Source of the DNA: Deinococcus sp.
Lineage (GTDB): Bacteria > Deinococcota > Deinococci > Deinococcales > Deinococcaceae
Direction: 5' to 3'
Length of the DNA stretch: 41,859 nt
NCBI RefSeq assembly: GCF_018260405.1
Contig: NZ_JAGLBG010000001.1
Coordinates: forward strand, 51,103 to 92,961
A program made the position numbers and the translations under genes. This document shows positions 34,650-41,859 of this stretch, in pieces. Position 1 is the first letter of the stretch; every line of letters begins with the position of its first letter. The notes under the pieces were generated by a model, which was not told the origin of the DNA, did not search any database, and saw only the letters and a program-made list of their open reading frames with translations.

Positions 34650-34793
34650 ATGATGCGATGGTTCTGTCAGAGGGTGCCGATGCACGTGACGGGTGAGCGG
34701 GTGGTGGGTGCGGATGGGCGGGTGTGGTTAGTGTTCTTGGTGGCGACAAGGCTGGCGCTCGTGTGCGGAACGGTGACGTGCTTGGAGGCTTAG
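34650..34793 (+). CDS. Possible 47-residue protein
   Basis: The frame reads MMRWFCQRVPMHVTGERVVG, then ADGRVWLVFLVATRLALVCG, ending at TAG 34793. It has a hydrophobic second half. No clear Shine-Dalgarno and no homologue recognised. It is the only candidate in the gap between the IS4 remnant and the terminator at 34816. It may be chance. Confidence 0.25.
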   Translation: MMRWFCQRVPMHVTGERVVGADGRVWLVFLVATRLALVCGTVTCLEA

Positions 34794-34808
34794 GAGCGTG
34801 TACCTGAA

Positions 34809-34839
34809 ATGAAACGATCCCGGAAGTTGTTCCGGGATC
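34809..34839 (-). terminator. Intrinsic terminator of the glyoxalase-like gene
   Basis: GATCCCGGAA (34816-34825) and TTCCGGGATC (34830-34839) form a perfect 10-bp stem. Read on the minus strand it is followed by GTTTCATTTC. It starts 18 bases after the gene's stop. Confidence 0.7.
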
Positions 34840-34857
34840 ATCACGTCATGACGGGGA

Positions 34858-35706
34858 TTACATCATGGCGTGGGCCATCTCCATGTGCCGGGAGTAGTCG
34901 TCCGCAATCAGTTTGGCATGCCGTTCGGCGAAACCTTCCTCGAGCAGCGCACGTCGAACGAGATCCTTATGCTCGTCGCGGTCATCAAGGCCTTCTGCGG
35001 CTGCCGCTTTGATGAATTCGAGCCAGCGCTCACGGTCATTGGGATGACTGTTGCCCGTGCTTTTGTTCGCGCTGTGGTAGCGGAACAAGTCGTATGTTTC
35101 TACGGTGAGTAGGTTGCGAAGGTGAACCGTAGCGGGGGTCTGCCGAATTCCCACGGTTGATGGAAGCAATGGGCGCAGGGCGGTGACAAAATCCTGTTCG
35201 AGTGTGTTGGATTCGGTGAGGGAGATGTCGTCTTCGCCCTTGTCAGGCACAATGTTGACGATCTTCGCAATCGGTTCATCGCGGTTGAAGTCGATTGCGA
35301 GGAGTGGGCGTTTTCCATCGGAGCGGGTGTAGTACCGCTGAGTGAGGCCGAGGTGCCCTTTTGCGGGTTCAAGGTCGTGCCGGCGCGTCCATTGGCCGAT
35401 CGTGGTGGGAAGTGTATCGAACGTGGCTATGAGGTTCGTGTCGGTGAAAGTGGTTTTCAGGTATTGGGGTCGCTCGCCGCTGGTGGGGCTGGTCATTATT
35501 GGATCCTCCTGTAAATTAGGCACTTGGCCTGCAGGGAGCTCAAGACCTTTGTCCAGGGCGGCGCTGAGTGTGTTCCAGTCGCGCCAGCCGTGGATCCGTG
35601 CAATGAGGTCAAGTGTCTTCCGGTGCCCCAAGGTTACGGCTTCGTCGCTGAGTGCAGCGCGAAGGCGTCGTGCTTGGGCCTTTAGGGCCTGAGCGGGGGC
35701 AGTCAT
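34858..35706 (-). CDS. Glyoxalase-superfamily-annotated protein of plasmid/cargo type
   Basis: This 282-residue protein begins with a conserved helical module (ALKAQARRLRAALSDEAVTL, then GHRKTLDLIARIHGWRDWNT) that in databases is usually labelled glyoxalase superfamily, although the metal-binding glyoxalase core is not evident here. The middle is beta-rich and the C-terminal 60 residues are helical (WLEFIKAAAAEGLDDRDEHK). The ATG at 35706 has a strong GGAGGAAA Shine-Dalgarno, which rules out an upstream in-frame start. Single gene with its own terminator. Function is unknown; such genes are common on mobile DNA. Confidence 0.65.
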   Translation of the reverse strand: MTAPAQALKAQARRLRAALSDEAVTLGHRKTLDLIARIHGWRDWNTLSAALDKGLELPAGQVPNLQEDPIMTSPTSGERPQYLKTTFTDTNLIATFDTLPTTIGQWTRRHDLEPAKGHLGLTQRYYTRSDGKRPLLAIDFNRDEPIAKIVNIVPDKGEDDISLTESNTLEQDFVTALRPLLPSTVGIRQTPATVHLRNLLTVETYDLFRYHSANKSTGNSHPNDRERWLEFIKAAAAEGLDDRDEHKDLVRRALLEEGFAERHAKLIADDYSRHMEMAHAMM

Positions 35707-36202
35707 AGTTGTTTCCTCCAAAGAGCGAAGTGGTGGAGTTCCCGCTTTGTCCGCCACGCGCCCTTTGAGGGAAGCAGCGATGACGAGGGTCATGCGCTCG
35801 CGCTTAGCCAAACCATCGCTGGCGCGGGAGGCGGGCGGCGAGCAACCGTTCTCATAAAATAGCGGCTCACTTCGAGTGAGTGTGAGAAAACCGTCACTAT
35901 TGCGTTTGAGCGGCAGGGTGTATGGCGCCGCGTGCTGGGCGCTCCGAGCGTGACGGCCTCCGCCACGTTGAGCGCGGCGCTTAAGGATCCGTGCTTTGAT
36001 TCGTAGCGACGGGGCACCTAGAGCGACCCCGTGGCATCACCGATCGTGTGCGATGTGCGGTCAAGCATCCGCATGGTGTGGAGGTCAAAACGGTAAGATC
36101 TCAGCTCAGATTAGTAAGTGGAATCGGAAGGAAGACAGTTTCGCGCTGTAGCCGAGTCACTGAAGCAGAACACCGTCGCTTTTTTGGTCAGAGCTAGGTC
36201 GG
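35707..36202. other. 496-base gene-free stretch
   Basis: No convincing gene is seen. Near 35850-35886 is a compound inverted repeat (TCTCA ... CTCACT-TCG-AGTGAG ... TGAGA) upstream of the glyoxalase-like gene that could be an operator or promoter element. Short frames here lack ribosome sites and plausible composition. Confidence 0.5.
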
Positions 36203-36418
36203 TCAGGCTATAGCGCTCAGTTGCTGACGCCGGAGCCTGAGCATGTTGGTGCCTAACGGGGGCAGCAGATAGTGTCGGCTAACCCATATGTATCCTGCAA
36301 AGAGCTGCACCCCGTCAGCCGGAATCCTCGCCGGAATGCCTGCCTGAACGGAAGTTGCCGGCAGCCCCAGCAATGCCATGGCAGCACGCCCTTGCGCCTC
36401 GTCGTCAGAAACCGTCAT
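36203..36418 (-). CDS. Unknown 71-residue protein in the LexA-like operon
   Basis: This small protein starts MTVSDDEAQGRAAMALLGLP and continues to a hydrophobic/aromatic stretch (VQLFAGYIWVSRHYLLPP). The ATG overlaps the stop of the DUF2726-like gene (ATGA), giving translational coupling. No family is recognised. As third gene of a LexA-controlled unit it may be a small partner of the nuclease-like protein. Confidence 0.55.
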   Translation of the reverse strand: MTVSDDEAQGRAAMALLGLPATSVQAGIPARIPADGVQLFAGYIWVSRHYLLPPLGTNMLRLRRQQLSAIA

Positions 36419-37221
36419 GTAAGTCTTGCCAGCGCCTCGGCCAACTCGGCGTGTCCCCGCTGACCGGGGCGCGGCGATTTCGCCACTTGGTGCAGGGCCC
36501 GGCGCAGTCTATGCATTAGTACGTCGTCGCTTACATGCGCGTCGATTCGCACCCGCATCAAGGGCAGCCCCGCCAGGCGGCAGATCGTGTTCTTCAGCCC
36601 GTCGCGCCCGCTCTGGGGAGGGTGGTCGTGCTGTGGCACGTCGGCTTCCACGGCCAGAACCGGCAGCAGGCTGCACCCGCTGTAGATCACAGCGTCCAGC
36701 TCGGCGGCTGGGTGCGCCAGGAACTTCAGCGACGCTGAGTCGAGGTACGGCTGCGCCAGGACTGGATCGACGACCTCGCTCAGCCGCAGGTTGGCCATGA
36801 CCGCGCAATTGGGGAAGAGCAGCACCAATGCCCGAAAGATCCGGCGTTCAAGGGGGTTGGCACACACGGGTATCAGCAGGTCAGGCACCGGCAGGATCAG
36901 GCTGATGTGCACGGAGCTGCGCAGGTCAGCCTGCGCCAGGGAGCGGATGCTGGCCGCCAGCGCCCAGCCATGCGGTGTCTGTACGGCCATGCCGACCTCA
37001 GTGAGCCGCACCATCATGCCGAATACCGCTCGGGTGGGCACCTGCACGGCCGCCGCCAGCGTGTCCGTGGGCACCTCGCCGTCGTGGGCGGCCAGCGCGG
37101 CGAGCAGGCGGCGCTGACGCAGTTCCAGCTCCCCGTAGCGGCGGCTGGCGTCCAGGACTCGGGCCGGCAGTCCTTCACGCAGGGGCGTCTGCCGGCCCGC
37201 GTGGTTCAGCGCCACGGTCAC
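36415..37221 (-). CDS. HTH protein with DUF2726-like (Vsr-type) nuclease region
   Basis: This 268-residue protein has an N-terminal winged-helix-like region (LAALAAHDGEVPTDTLAAAV, then VQVPTRAVFGMMVRLTEVG). Its C-terminal part resembles DUF2726, a relative of Vsr/PD-(D/E)XK nucleases: AVIYSG, PVLAVEADVPQHDHPPQSGR with candidate acidic residues, GLKNTICRLAGLPLMRVRID. GTG start 3 bases after the repressor stop. It would be coexpressed with the LexA-like gene. Nuclease activity is an inference from the fold-level resemblance. Confidence 0.6.
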   Translation of the reverse strand: MTVALNHAGRQTPLREGLPARVLDASRRYGELELRQRRLLAALAAHDGEVPTDTLAAAVQVPTRAVFGMMVRLTEVGMAVQTPHGWALAASIRSLAQADLRSSVHISLILPVPDLLIPVCANPLERRIFRALVLLFPNCAVMANLRLSEVVDPVLAQPYLDSASLKFLAHPAAELDAVIYSGCSLLPVLAVEADVPQHDHPPQSGRDGLKNTICRLAGLPLMRVRIDAHVSDDVLMHRLRRALHQVAKSPRPGQRGHAELAEALARLT

Positions 37222-37224
37222 GGC

Positions 37225-37923
37225 TCAGGCCTCGCTGGTGTGACTGCGCCTGGCGCGGCCGGTGCCGATGTGGCCGACCAGCCAGCCCTGCACGAGCAGG
37301 TCGTCAGCCGGGTAGGTGAGCGGGGGATAGGCAGGGTTCTCGCTGCGCAGCGTGACCGTACCGTTGTTGCGGTGCCAGCGCTTCAGGGTGGCCGTCTCCT
37401 CGCCTGGCACTGCCACCAGGGCGATCTCACCGGACAGCGGTTCCTGGGTGGTCGGATGGATGGCCACCAGGTCGCCCGGGTAGATGCCGATACCCATCAT
37501 GGATTCGCCGCGCACCCGCAGCAGGAAATCTCCTTCGTGCAGATCGAGCACATCCTGGAGGCGGGTTGCACGGGCCTCGATGTCCGTGCTGGCGAGGGTG
37601 GGATGGCCAGCGGCGACCTCACCGAGTACCGGGAAGGTCAGGGTGCCGTGCTCTTCGGCGCGCGGAGTCCGGCGGGTGACCGCCACATTCCAGCCCTGTT
37701 CAGTCAGATGGATTGGAACGGTCTGGCGTCCACTTGCCGGATAGCGGATGGCTCCACGGTTGAGCAGCGCCAGCAGGTATCCGCGGATGTTCTGCCGGGG
37801 CAGGCCGAGTTCGGCGGCGAGCCGGCTGGTTGTGACGTGTTCGCCCAGGTTTTCCAGGCGCGCGATCGCTTCGAGAACGTCACGGGTTCGGCCTTTCACC
37901 ACGGTTTCGTCAGCCTTGTTCAT
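37225..37923 (-). CDS. LexA-like self-cleaving repressor
   Basis: This 232-residue protein has an N-terminal winged HTH (VTTSRLAAELGLPRQNIRGY) and a C-terminal S24 peptidase domain. It has the Ala-Gly cleavage site at 105-106 (VLGEVAAGHPT), the nucleophile S141 (VRGESMMG) and the general base K181 (TATLKRWH), so self-cleavage on RecA activation is expected. The ATG at 37923 lies within a palindrome that also covers the promoter, implying autoregulation and an almost leaderless mRNA. It heads an operon with the nuclease-like gene and a small protein. It is carried by the transposon and is not the host lexA by context. Confidence 0.88.
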   Translation of the reverse strand: MNKADETVVKGRTRDVLEAIARLENLGEHVTTSRLAAELGLPRQNIRGYLLALLNRGAIRYPASGRQTVPIHLTEQGWNVAVTRRTPRAEEHGTLTFPVLGEVAAGHPTLASTDIEARATRLQDVLDLHEGDFLLRVRGESMMGIGIYPGDLVAIHPTTQEPLSGEIALVAVPGEETATLKRWHRNNGTVTLRSENPAYPPLTYPADDLLVQGWLVGHIGTGRARRSHTSEA

Positions 37924-37966
37924 GTGTCATCTGACACATGATAGGAGCTGGGGCCATCGGATACAA
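37921..37966 (-). promoter_or_regulatory. Promoter and palindromic operator of the LexA-like operon
   Basis: On the minus strand TTGTAT (37961-37966), a 17-base spacer and TATCAT (37938-37943) form a promoter. The palindrome CATGTGTCA-TC-TGACACATG (37921-37940) overlaps the -10, the expected start point and the ATG itself. Its position is ideal for repression by the encoded LexA-like protein. Confidence 0.75.
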
Positions 37967-37982
37967 GGTCGGCGGATCGAGT

Positions 37983-39611
37983 TCAGTCATTCGGGAGATG
38001 CCCCCGCAGCGTCCGTGCCAGGCTCTCGTTGGTTGTATACGAGTGGGTTATCCGTCCGAACCTCCAGCCCAGAGGTGCCGCCGGCCAGGTGCGTTGACCA
38101 AGGCGGCTGAGCAGCAGGGACAGGAGTGCAGCTTCGCTGGCCCTGTACCACCGCGTCCGGGCGGCCACGATCAGGGGCCCGAAATCACTCGCGTTGAGCC
38201 GCTCTTTTTCGAGGATGTAGGCGTAGTGGGAGTCGCGAGAGATCTCAAAGATCAGACAGCGCCACGGAACGCTCGATGGACGGCGGCTGGTACCCAGGGC
38301 AAGCTCACGCACGTTGAAGCCACGCGATTCGAGTAGCGTCAGGGCTCCACGGAGCCGCTCAACATCCATCGGATTGAGTTTGAAGGTCGAACCCTCTGGA
38401 ACACTGCCGACCACTGCCTTGCGCACGCGTGACTTGCGCGTGGCTGACCTGCCAGTAGACACCGTACCCTCCACGGTCAGGGTTCCCTGAACAGACACCG
38501 AGGGTGACGGTTGGCGCTCCACGTCGTGGAAGAGAGGCCGCTGCTGCGAAAAGTGTGCGGGCAGACCGGGAAGCCAGATGGTGGCGCGAGACCTCTGTCC
38601 TTGAGCTGTGGAATCAACAACGATGTTGTCCATATCCACGGTGAGCAGGGTCTTGCCCCCTGCATCGCCCTCATCGGGCTGGCCGGACTCATCCGAGGCA
38701 GTATGACTCGGCAGGCTCACCTCGAAGGCACGTTCCACGTCAACTCGCAGAACCTGCTGAACCAGGAAGCGGGGCATGCCCGTGTTCGCCACCCAGTTCC
38801 CGGAAACGTGGATCTGAGCTTCCCCCTGGTACGGAAACAGCGCGGCGACATGGCTTAACTTGGGGAGTCCGATGGCTCCTGGCGCAGATGCGGCCATGAA
38901 ACTGGTATCCAACTGCAGGGCCTGCTTGCGTGCCCAGGCATCTTGCAGGAGCCACGCCATGGTCAGGGACTCTTCAGCCGAAAACCCTTTGGGCAGCGCA
39001 TCGACGTGCAGGACGTCACCTTTCCAGGTGGAGTGGGCCTCAAGTTCAGCCAACACCTCTGGGAGCCGGTCGGAAAGGACGGCCTGCAACAATCGTCCCG
39101 AACTGCCGTAACAGTAGCGGATCATCTCCGTCATAGGCACGACGACTTCGGCGCCGTCGTGGCCCGGCAGGATCAGGCAGGGTGAATCCGAAAAGGTGGC
39201 CCAGTTCTGAGGGCACCCAAAGACGTTTTTTGGGAATAAGGGCTGGCCGCCTGAATCCAGCTCGCCCAGACGCCGTACGCGCTGAAAGGTGAAATCGGTG
39301 ACCAGAGACAGGGTTCGTGCGGAAGGTTGATGCTGGGCGCGGCGGCCTCTGAGAAACAGGGTGCCGATCGTGAGGGCCGGCAATTCGCCTGCAGGAACGC
39401 TGATCACCTTGCAGCTTCCCTTTCTCTGAACAGGCGTGAGGAGTAGCCGCGTGTTCCTGGAACCGTCGAAAGAGGCCACGGGCATTAAGATGCCGAGTAC
39501 ACTCCGCTGACCGCTGTGATTTGGATCGATGAACTGTGGCCCCAGCCAGGTCAGCAGGCGCGGGTGGTCGTCAACCACGAGACTGCGGAATTGGGGCCAG
39601 GCCAACGTCAT
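37983..39611 (-). CDS. Divergent TnsE-like transposition protein
   Basis: This 542-residue protein has the length of Tn7 TnsE (538). It also shares, in the same order, landmarks I recall from Tn7 TnsE: a hydrophobic helix near 160 (VVPMTEMIRYCYGSSGRLLQ against IPQLELARSLFLINSYFCRS), an LPKGF/FPKGA turn followed by a Leu-rich helix, a PYQGEAQIHVSGNW strand against PPMQGWKLHVKG, an acidic low-complexity middle, and a C-terminal NWP-like RTWPAAPLGW. TnsE directs Tn7 to replicating DNA by binding 3'-recessed ends and the beta clamp. It lies 59 bases inside the right tip and reads inward. I would call it TnsE-like, not proven. Confidence 0.62.
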   Translation of the reverse strand: MTLAWPQFRSLVVDDHPRLLTWLGPQFIDPNHSGQRSVLGILMPVASFDGSRNTRLLLTPVQRKGSCKVISVPAGELPALTIGTLFLRGRRAQHQPSARTLSLVTDFTFQRVRRLGELDSGGQPLFPKNVFGCPQNWATFSDSPCLILPGHDGAEVVVPMTEMIRYCYGSSGRLLQAVLSDRLPEVLAELEAHSTWKGDVLHVDALPKGFSAEESLTMAWLLQDAWARKQALQLDTSFMAASAPGAIGLPKLSHVAALFPYQGEAQIHVSGNWVANTGMPRFLVQQVLRVDVERAFEVSLPSHTASDESGQPDEGDAGGKTLLTVDMDNIVVDSTAQGQRSRATIWLPGLPAHFSQQRPLFHDVERQPSPSVSVQGTLTVEGTVSTGRSATRKSRVRKAVVGSVPEGSTFKLNPMDVERLRGALTLLESRGFNVRELALGTSRRPSSVPWRCLIFEISRDSHYAYILEKERLNASDFGPLIVAARTRWYRASEAALLSLLLSRLGQRTWPAAPLGWRFGRITHSYTTNESLARTLRGHLPND

Positions 39612-39638
39612 ATCACCCGGGCCAGAAGCTGAATCTCA

Positions 39639-39667
39639 TTCTCAAATAATTTGCACCATTCTCGTTT
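39639..39667 (-). promoter_or_regulatory. Right-end TnsB-like sites
   Basis: Read inward from the tip: AAACGAGAA (39667-39659), 16 bases from the tip as on the left, and ATTTGAGAA (39647-39639), identical to the second left-end site. Two sites are visible here against three at the left. Confidence 0.6.
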
Positions 39668-39669
39668 AT

Positions 39670-39683
39670 CGTGAAAGCTGACA
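39670..39683 (-). repeat. Right terminal inverted repeat of the Tn7-like element
   Basis: CGTGAAAGCTGACA, exact reverse complement of the left tip. Confidence 0.9.
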
Positions 39684-39688
39684 GCGGG
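39684..39688. repeat. Right target-site duplication GCGGG
   Basis: Matches 11544-11548 outside the left tip. Confidence 0.85.
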
Positions 39689-39779
39689 GGCTGCGTCGTC
39701 CTCGGCTGGCCACTAGCGCGGTGCAGCCGTGTTGTTAACGTGATGCAGGGCGTCCCAGAGCGCAGCCACACCGGGCAGG

Positions 39780-40064
39780 TTATTCGCCAGTGATCTGCAC
39801 ACCTTTCCAGAAGGCAACATGACCCCTGATCTGCCCGGCAGCTTCCTTCGGGTCGGGGTAGAACCAGGCGGCGTCCACGTTCTGCTGCCCGCCGACTTCC
39901 AGGGTGTAATAGTTCGCTGTGCCCTTCCAGGGGCAGACCGTGTGCGTACTCGACGGCTTCAGGTATTCCTGACGCACGCTACTAAGCGCAAAATAATGGT
40001 GGCCTTCGACCACGACCGTCTGCTCGGACTGCGCGATGATTTGACCATTCCAAGTAGCTTTCAT
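39780..40064 (-). CDS. DUF427-family protein
   Basis: This 94-residue protein is a single DUF427 domain: MKATWNGQIIAQSEQTVVVE, HHYFALSSVRQEYLKPSS, then HTVCPWKGTANYYTL and AAWFYPDPKEAAGQI. The CPWKG and WxYPxP segments define the family. Its biochemical role is unknown. The ATG at 40064 with GGAGAG upstream is preferred to a long upstream extension that would overlap the sigma factor gene. It lies 55 bases after the ECF sigma gene and may share its transcript. It is the first intact gene outside the transposon. Confidence 0.9.
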   Translation of the reverse strand: MKATWNGQIIAQSEQTVVVEGHHYFALSSVRQEYLKPSSTHTVCPWKGTANYYTLEVGGQQNVDAAWFYPDPKEAAGQIRGHVAFWKGVQITGE

Positions 40065-40119
40065 AGGGGTCTCTCCAGGGTGTTGACCCGGCGGTTCAGG
40101 GAACGGCGTGCGGCCCGCA

Positions 40120-40731
40120 TCAATGGAGGTCGGCCACGTCGGCCAGCAGTTCGGCCAGCTGCTCCTTGGCGCGGAAGACCCGGCTCTTGGCGGTGCCGGT
40201 GGCAATTCCCTGAAGCCGGGCAATTTCTTCATAAGGCAGGTCCTCGACAAAGCGCAGCACCACAGCCTCGCGGTATTCGGGGGCCAGTTTCATCAGGGCA
40301 CGCTGCACCCGGTCCTGCGCCTGTTCACTCTCGGCGGCTTGCACAGGGGTTCGGGCATGGCTGGTGACCTCGAAACCAACTTCCTCACGCGCCTCGTCGA
40401 GGCTAAAGCGCTGGTGCTGTTTGCGGCGGTGAGACTCGATCTGGGTATTGCGGGCCACCTGATACAGCCAGGGCAGGACACGCTCGCCCGGATGAAAGGT
40501 GGCGATAGAACGCCACGCCCGGTAAAACACTTCCTGGGTCAGGTCAAGCGCGTCTTCGCTGTTGCCTTCGAGCCGGTACAAGTAGCCGTACATGCGGTTT
40601 TCGTATGTGCTGACAAATTCGTGCCAGGCTGCTTCGTCTCCCGCCGCCAGCCGAGCATGGACTTCGGCTGCAAGAAGGTCAGGGGCGGTCAACTGGTCTG
40701 GCTGCTGGGTCTGACTGTCCACGCTCTGCAC
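40120..40731 (-). CDS. ECF-type RNA polymerase sigma factor
   Basis: This 203-residue sigma factor of the extracytoplasmic-function group has region 2 (RMYGYLYRLEGNSEDALDLT, then QEVFYRAWRSIATFHPGERV, LPWLYQVARN) for -10 recognition and core binding, and region 4 (ALMKLAPEYREAVVLRF, then LPYEEIARLQGIATGTAKSR) for -35 recognition. No anti-sigma gene is visible next to it. GTG start; an ATG 5 bases upstream is out of frame. Its regulon and signal are unknown. Confidence 0.93.
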   Translation of the reverse strand: MQSVDSQTQQPDQLTAPDLLAAEVHARLAAGDEAAWHEFVSTYENRMYGYLYRLEGNSEDALDLTQEVFYRAWRSIATFHPGERVLPWLYQVARNTQIESHRRKQHQRFSLDEAREEVGFEVTSHARTPVQAAESEQAQDRVQRALMKLAPEYREAVVLRFVEDLPYEEIARLQGIATGTAKSRVFRAKEQLAELLADVADLH

Positions 40732-40783
40732 ACCATACCGCGTTAAGGGTCGCTGTTCCCCTGATCAAGGAGAAAGGTGCATG

Positions 40784-40816
40784 AGAAAAGAGAGTGGGCA
40801 TCAGCTGCCGACTCTC
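40784..40816 (-). terminator. Intrinsic terminator after the 145-residue unknown gene
   Basis: On the minus strand GAGAGT...ACTCTC (40816-40811 with 40795-40790), with an inner GGCA/TGCC pairing, is followed by TTTTCTC. It lies 38 bases after the stop at 40854. Confidence 0.6.
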
Positions 40817-40853
40817 CTCCAGGGTGTGCCGCACTGAGCGCGGCGAGGGCTGC

Positions 40854-41291
40854 TCAGTTGTTGTTGTTTAGCAGCAGGTTCTGTATGGGCGTGGGGGCGT
40901 CGGGGAACTTGACCACCACGTTGACCACTGTGCCTGGCACCGTCTGCGGATCGATGTTGATCCAGTGGCTAGCCAGGATAGGCGGATCGGGCTGCGCGTC
41001 GATGGCCCGCACCAGCACGCGCCCCTGCGTGGGTACGAAAATGCACCAGCCGTCTTGCCCGGCAGCCACAAAAGCGCGGGTAGGCAAAAGGCTTTGCAGG
41101 GTCAACTCTTCGTTGGTGGCCCAGTACTCAATGAGCAAAACGGCCTGCTGGCGTTCCTTGTCGCGGGAGTCGATATCAAGCTGGATTTCGACGGTGTCGG
41201 GTTTGCCGGGCACCAGGTTGGTCCAGCCAGGAACCACGAAACGGTTGCTGCTGGCGCTCTTGAATTGCTGTTGTTCGGGGGGATTAGTCAT
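40854..41291 (-). CDS. Unknown 145-residue protein
   Basis: The protein starts MTNPPEQQQFKSASSNRFVV and is beta-rich (VEIQLDIDSRDKERQQAVLL, WCIFVPTQGRVLVRAID, VVNVVVKFPD), ending LLLNNNN. It is perhaps a beta-sandwich. No signal peptide or membrane span. I do not recognise a family. The ATG at 41291 is preferred; a GTG at 41318 would add 9 residues. It is followed by a terminator and is a single-gene unit. Confidence 0.7.
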   Translation of the reverse strand: MTNPPEQQQFKSASSNRFVVPGWTNLVPGKPDTVEIQLDIDSRDKERQQAVLLIEYWATNEELTLQSLLPTRAFVAAGQDGWCIFVPTQGRVLVRAIDAQPDPPILASHWINIDPQTVPGTVVNVVVKFPDAPTPIQNLLLNNNN

Positions 41292-41494
41292 GGGTATACC
41301 TGCCCAGAAGTATCGCACACATTAAAACCCTGCGCTGCCCCTGATGGTGGTGTCTAAGTGGCTGGCGGGTGATGGGTGCATCACCGGCCCAAGCAGAGCG
41401 AGTAGCCAAGAGCTACTTACCACGGGCTAAATGATACCGAAAATTCGCTTATGATTCAGAGCCGGGCTTGCAGGGATGCGGGACCGCCGACGCC

Positions 41495-41635
41495 TCAGTT
41501 GGCGCGGCGGACGGTGCCGATCAGGGCTTTCATGGCGAGGTAGCCCACGCTAAAAAACATCAGCGGGGTCAGGTTGAGGCTGAATTCAGCGTCTTTTTCG
41601 GGTTCCAGCGCGTTTTGTTTACGGTACTTGATCAT
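41495..41635 (-). CDS. Small membrane protein of 46 residues
   Basis: The frame MIKYRKQNALEPEKDAEFSL continues NLTPLMFFSVGYLAMKALIG and ends TVRRAN before TGA. A charged N-terminus, one hydrophobic helix and a basic C-terminus suggest a single-pass membrane protein. The opposite-strand frame over the same bases has worse composition, so I take this strand. No family recognised. Confidence 0.6.
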   Translation of the reverse strand: MIKYRKQNALEPEKDAEFSLNLTPLMFFSVGYLAMKALIGTVRRAN

Positions 41636-41793
41636 GTTTCCAGCATAAATGAAGCCCTGGCCCCCGGCGGCTTTCGTTAAGAATTTAGGATTCTAGGCCG
41701 TGGTTCCGCAGACCCTTCTTGCTGCCGCCCCATGACTCTCTGTGGAGTGGCCGAGTGGCCCGCCTCTGTTGCCAACTGCATTACACTCGGCCT

Positions 41794-41859
41794 ATGCTCG
41801 TGTATCACCTGCCTGGAACGTTCGACACCCGTGAAGCTCACCTCGACCTGTTGTGGGAG
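41794..41859 (+). CDS. Start of an unidentified gene, cut by the window end
   Basis: From ATG 41794 the frame is open to the last base and reads MLVYHLPGTFDTREAHLDLL then WE. The composition is coding-like. Only 22 codons are visible and the family cannot be named. No clear promoter was found upstream. Confidence 0.5.
   Translation, partial: MLVYHLPGTFDTREAHLDLLWE

Noticed and set aside
35790..36017. 75-codon minus-strand frame in the gap upstream of the glyoxalase-like gene
   Set aside because: No ribosome site, overlaps the inverted repeat likely to be regulatory, and the translation looks random.
39690..39790. Possible gene remnant on the minus strand with a VAALWDALHHV-like stretch
   Set aside because: It overlaps the DUF427 stop in another frame, is under 30 codons and lacks a start signal.
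41468..41680. 70-codon plus-strand frame near the window end
   Set aside because: The minus-strand 46-residue membrane protein in the same place has a better start, composition and hydrophobic helix.

Overview
The window looks like the chromosome of a Deinococcus-type bacterium. It is GC-rich. It has a C-minus L33, an rpmG-secE-nusG-rplK-rplA-rplJ-rplL run followed by a cold-shock gene instead of rpoBC, and neighbours typical of that lineage. The genus is an inference from gene content and was not tested by a search.

Left core, 1-11548. This holds the 3' part of a Rel (ppGpp) gene, an unrecognised repeat protein, the rpmG-secE-nusG and rplKA/rplJL translation clusters with promoters and terminators, csp, a membrane/TPR protein, a dGTPase-like HD hydrolase, a NUDIX hydrolase overlapping ribF, a secreted Ser/Arg-rich protein and a 101-residue protein. 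Right core, 39689-41859. This holds a DUF427 protein, an ECF sigma factor, two small unknown proteins and the start of another gene.

Middle, 11549-39683: an apparently complete 28.1-kb Tn7-like transposon. It has 14-bp perfect terminal inverted repeats (TGTCAGCTTTCACG), flanking 5-bp target duplications (GCGGG), and short TnsB-like repeats at matching distances from both tips. The left end carries tnsA-tnsB-tnsC-tniQ. At the opposite end, reading inward, lies a 542-residue protein that I judge to be a divergent TnsE. Next to it is a LexA-like repressor operon with a palindromic operator over its own promoter and start codon; the operon also encodes an HTH/DUF2726-like nuclease candidate and a 71-residue protein.

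Cargo. A divergent pair of operons dominates. Leftward: an HAD-phosphoribosyltransferase fusion overlapping a DprA/SLOG protein. Rightward: a tightly overlapping run of a UvrD-type helicase, a Cas4/AddB-like nuclease, a DUF4268 protein, a type III methylase (Mod), a type III restriction subunit (Res), an eight-cysteine protein and a 47-residue protein. In the helicase-nuclease pair the Fe-S nuclease signature is split between the two polypeptides. This looks like a composite defence island built around a type III restriction-modification core.

Debris in the element includes an IS5-type transposase fragment, an isolated IS21 end that cuts off a cysteine-rich gene, and an intact IS21-family element (istA/istB, 4-bp target duplication). 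The IS21 element sits inside an older IS4-type transposase pseudogene that also carries an in-frame amber codon and an N-terminal lesion. A perfect 27-bp inverted repeat lies just downstream of the defence operon. I saw no CRISPR array, tRNA or rRNA.
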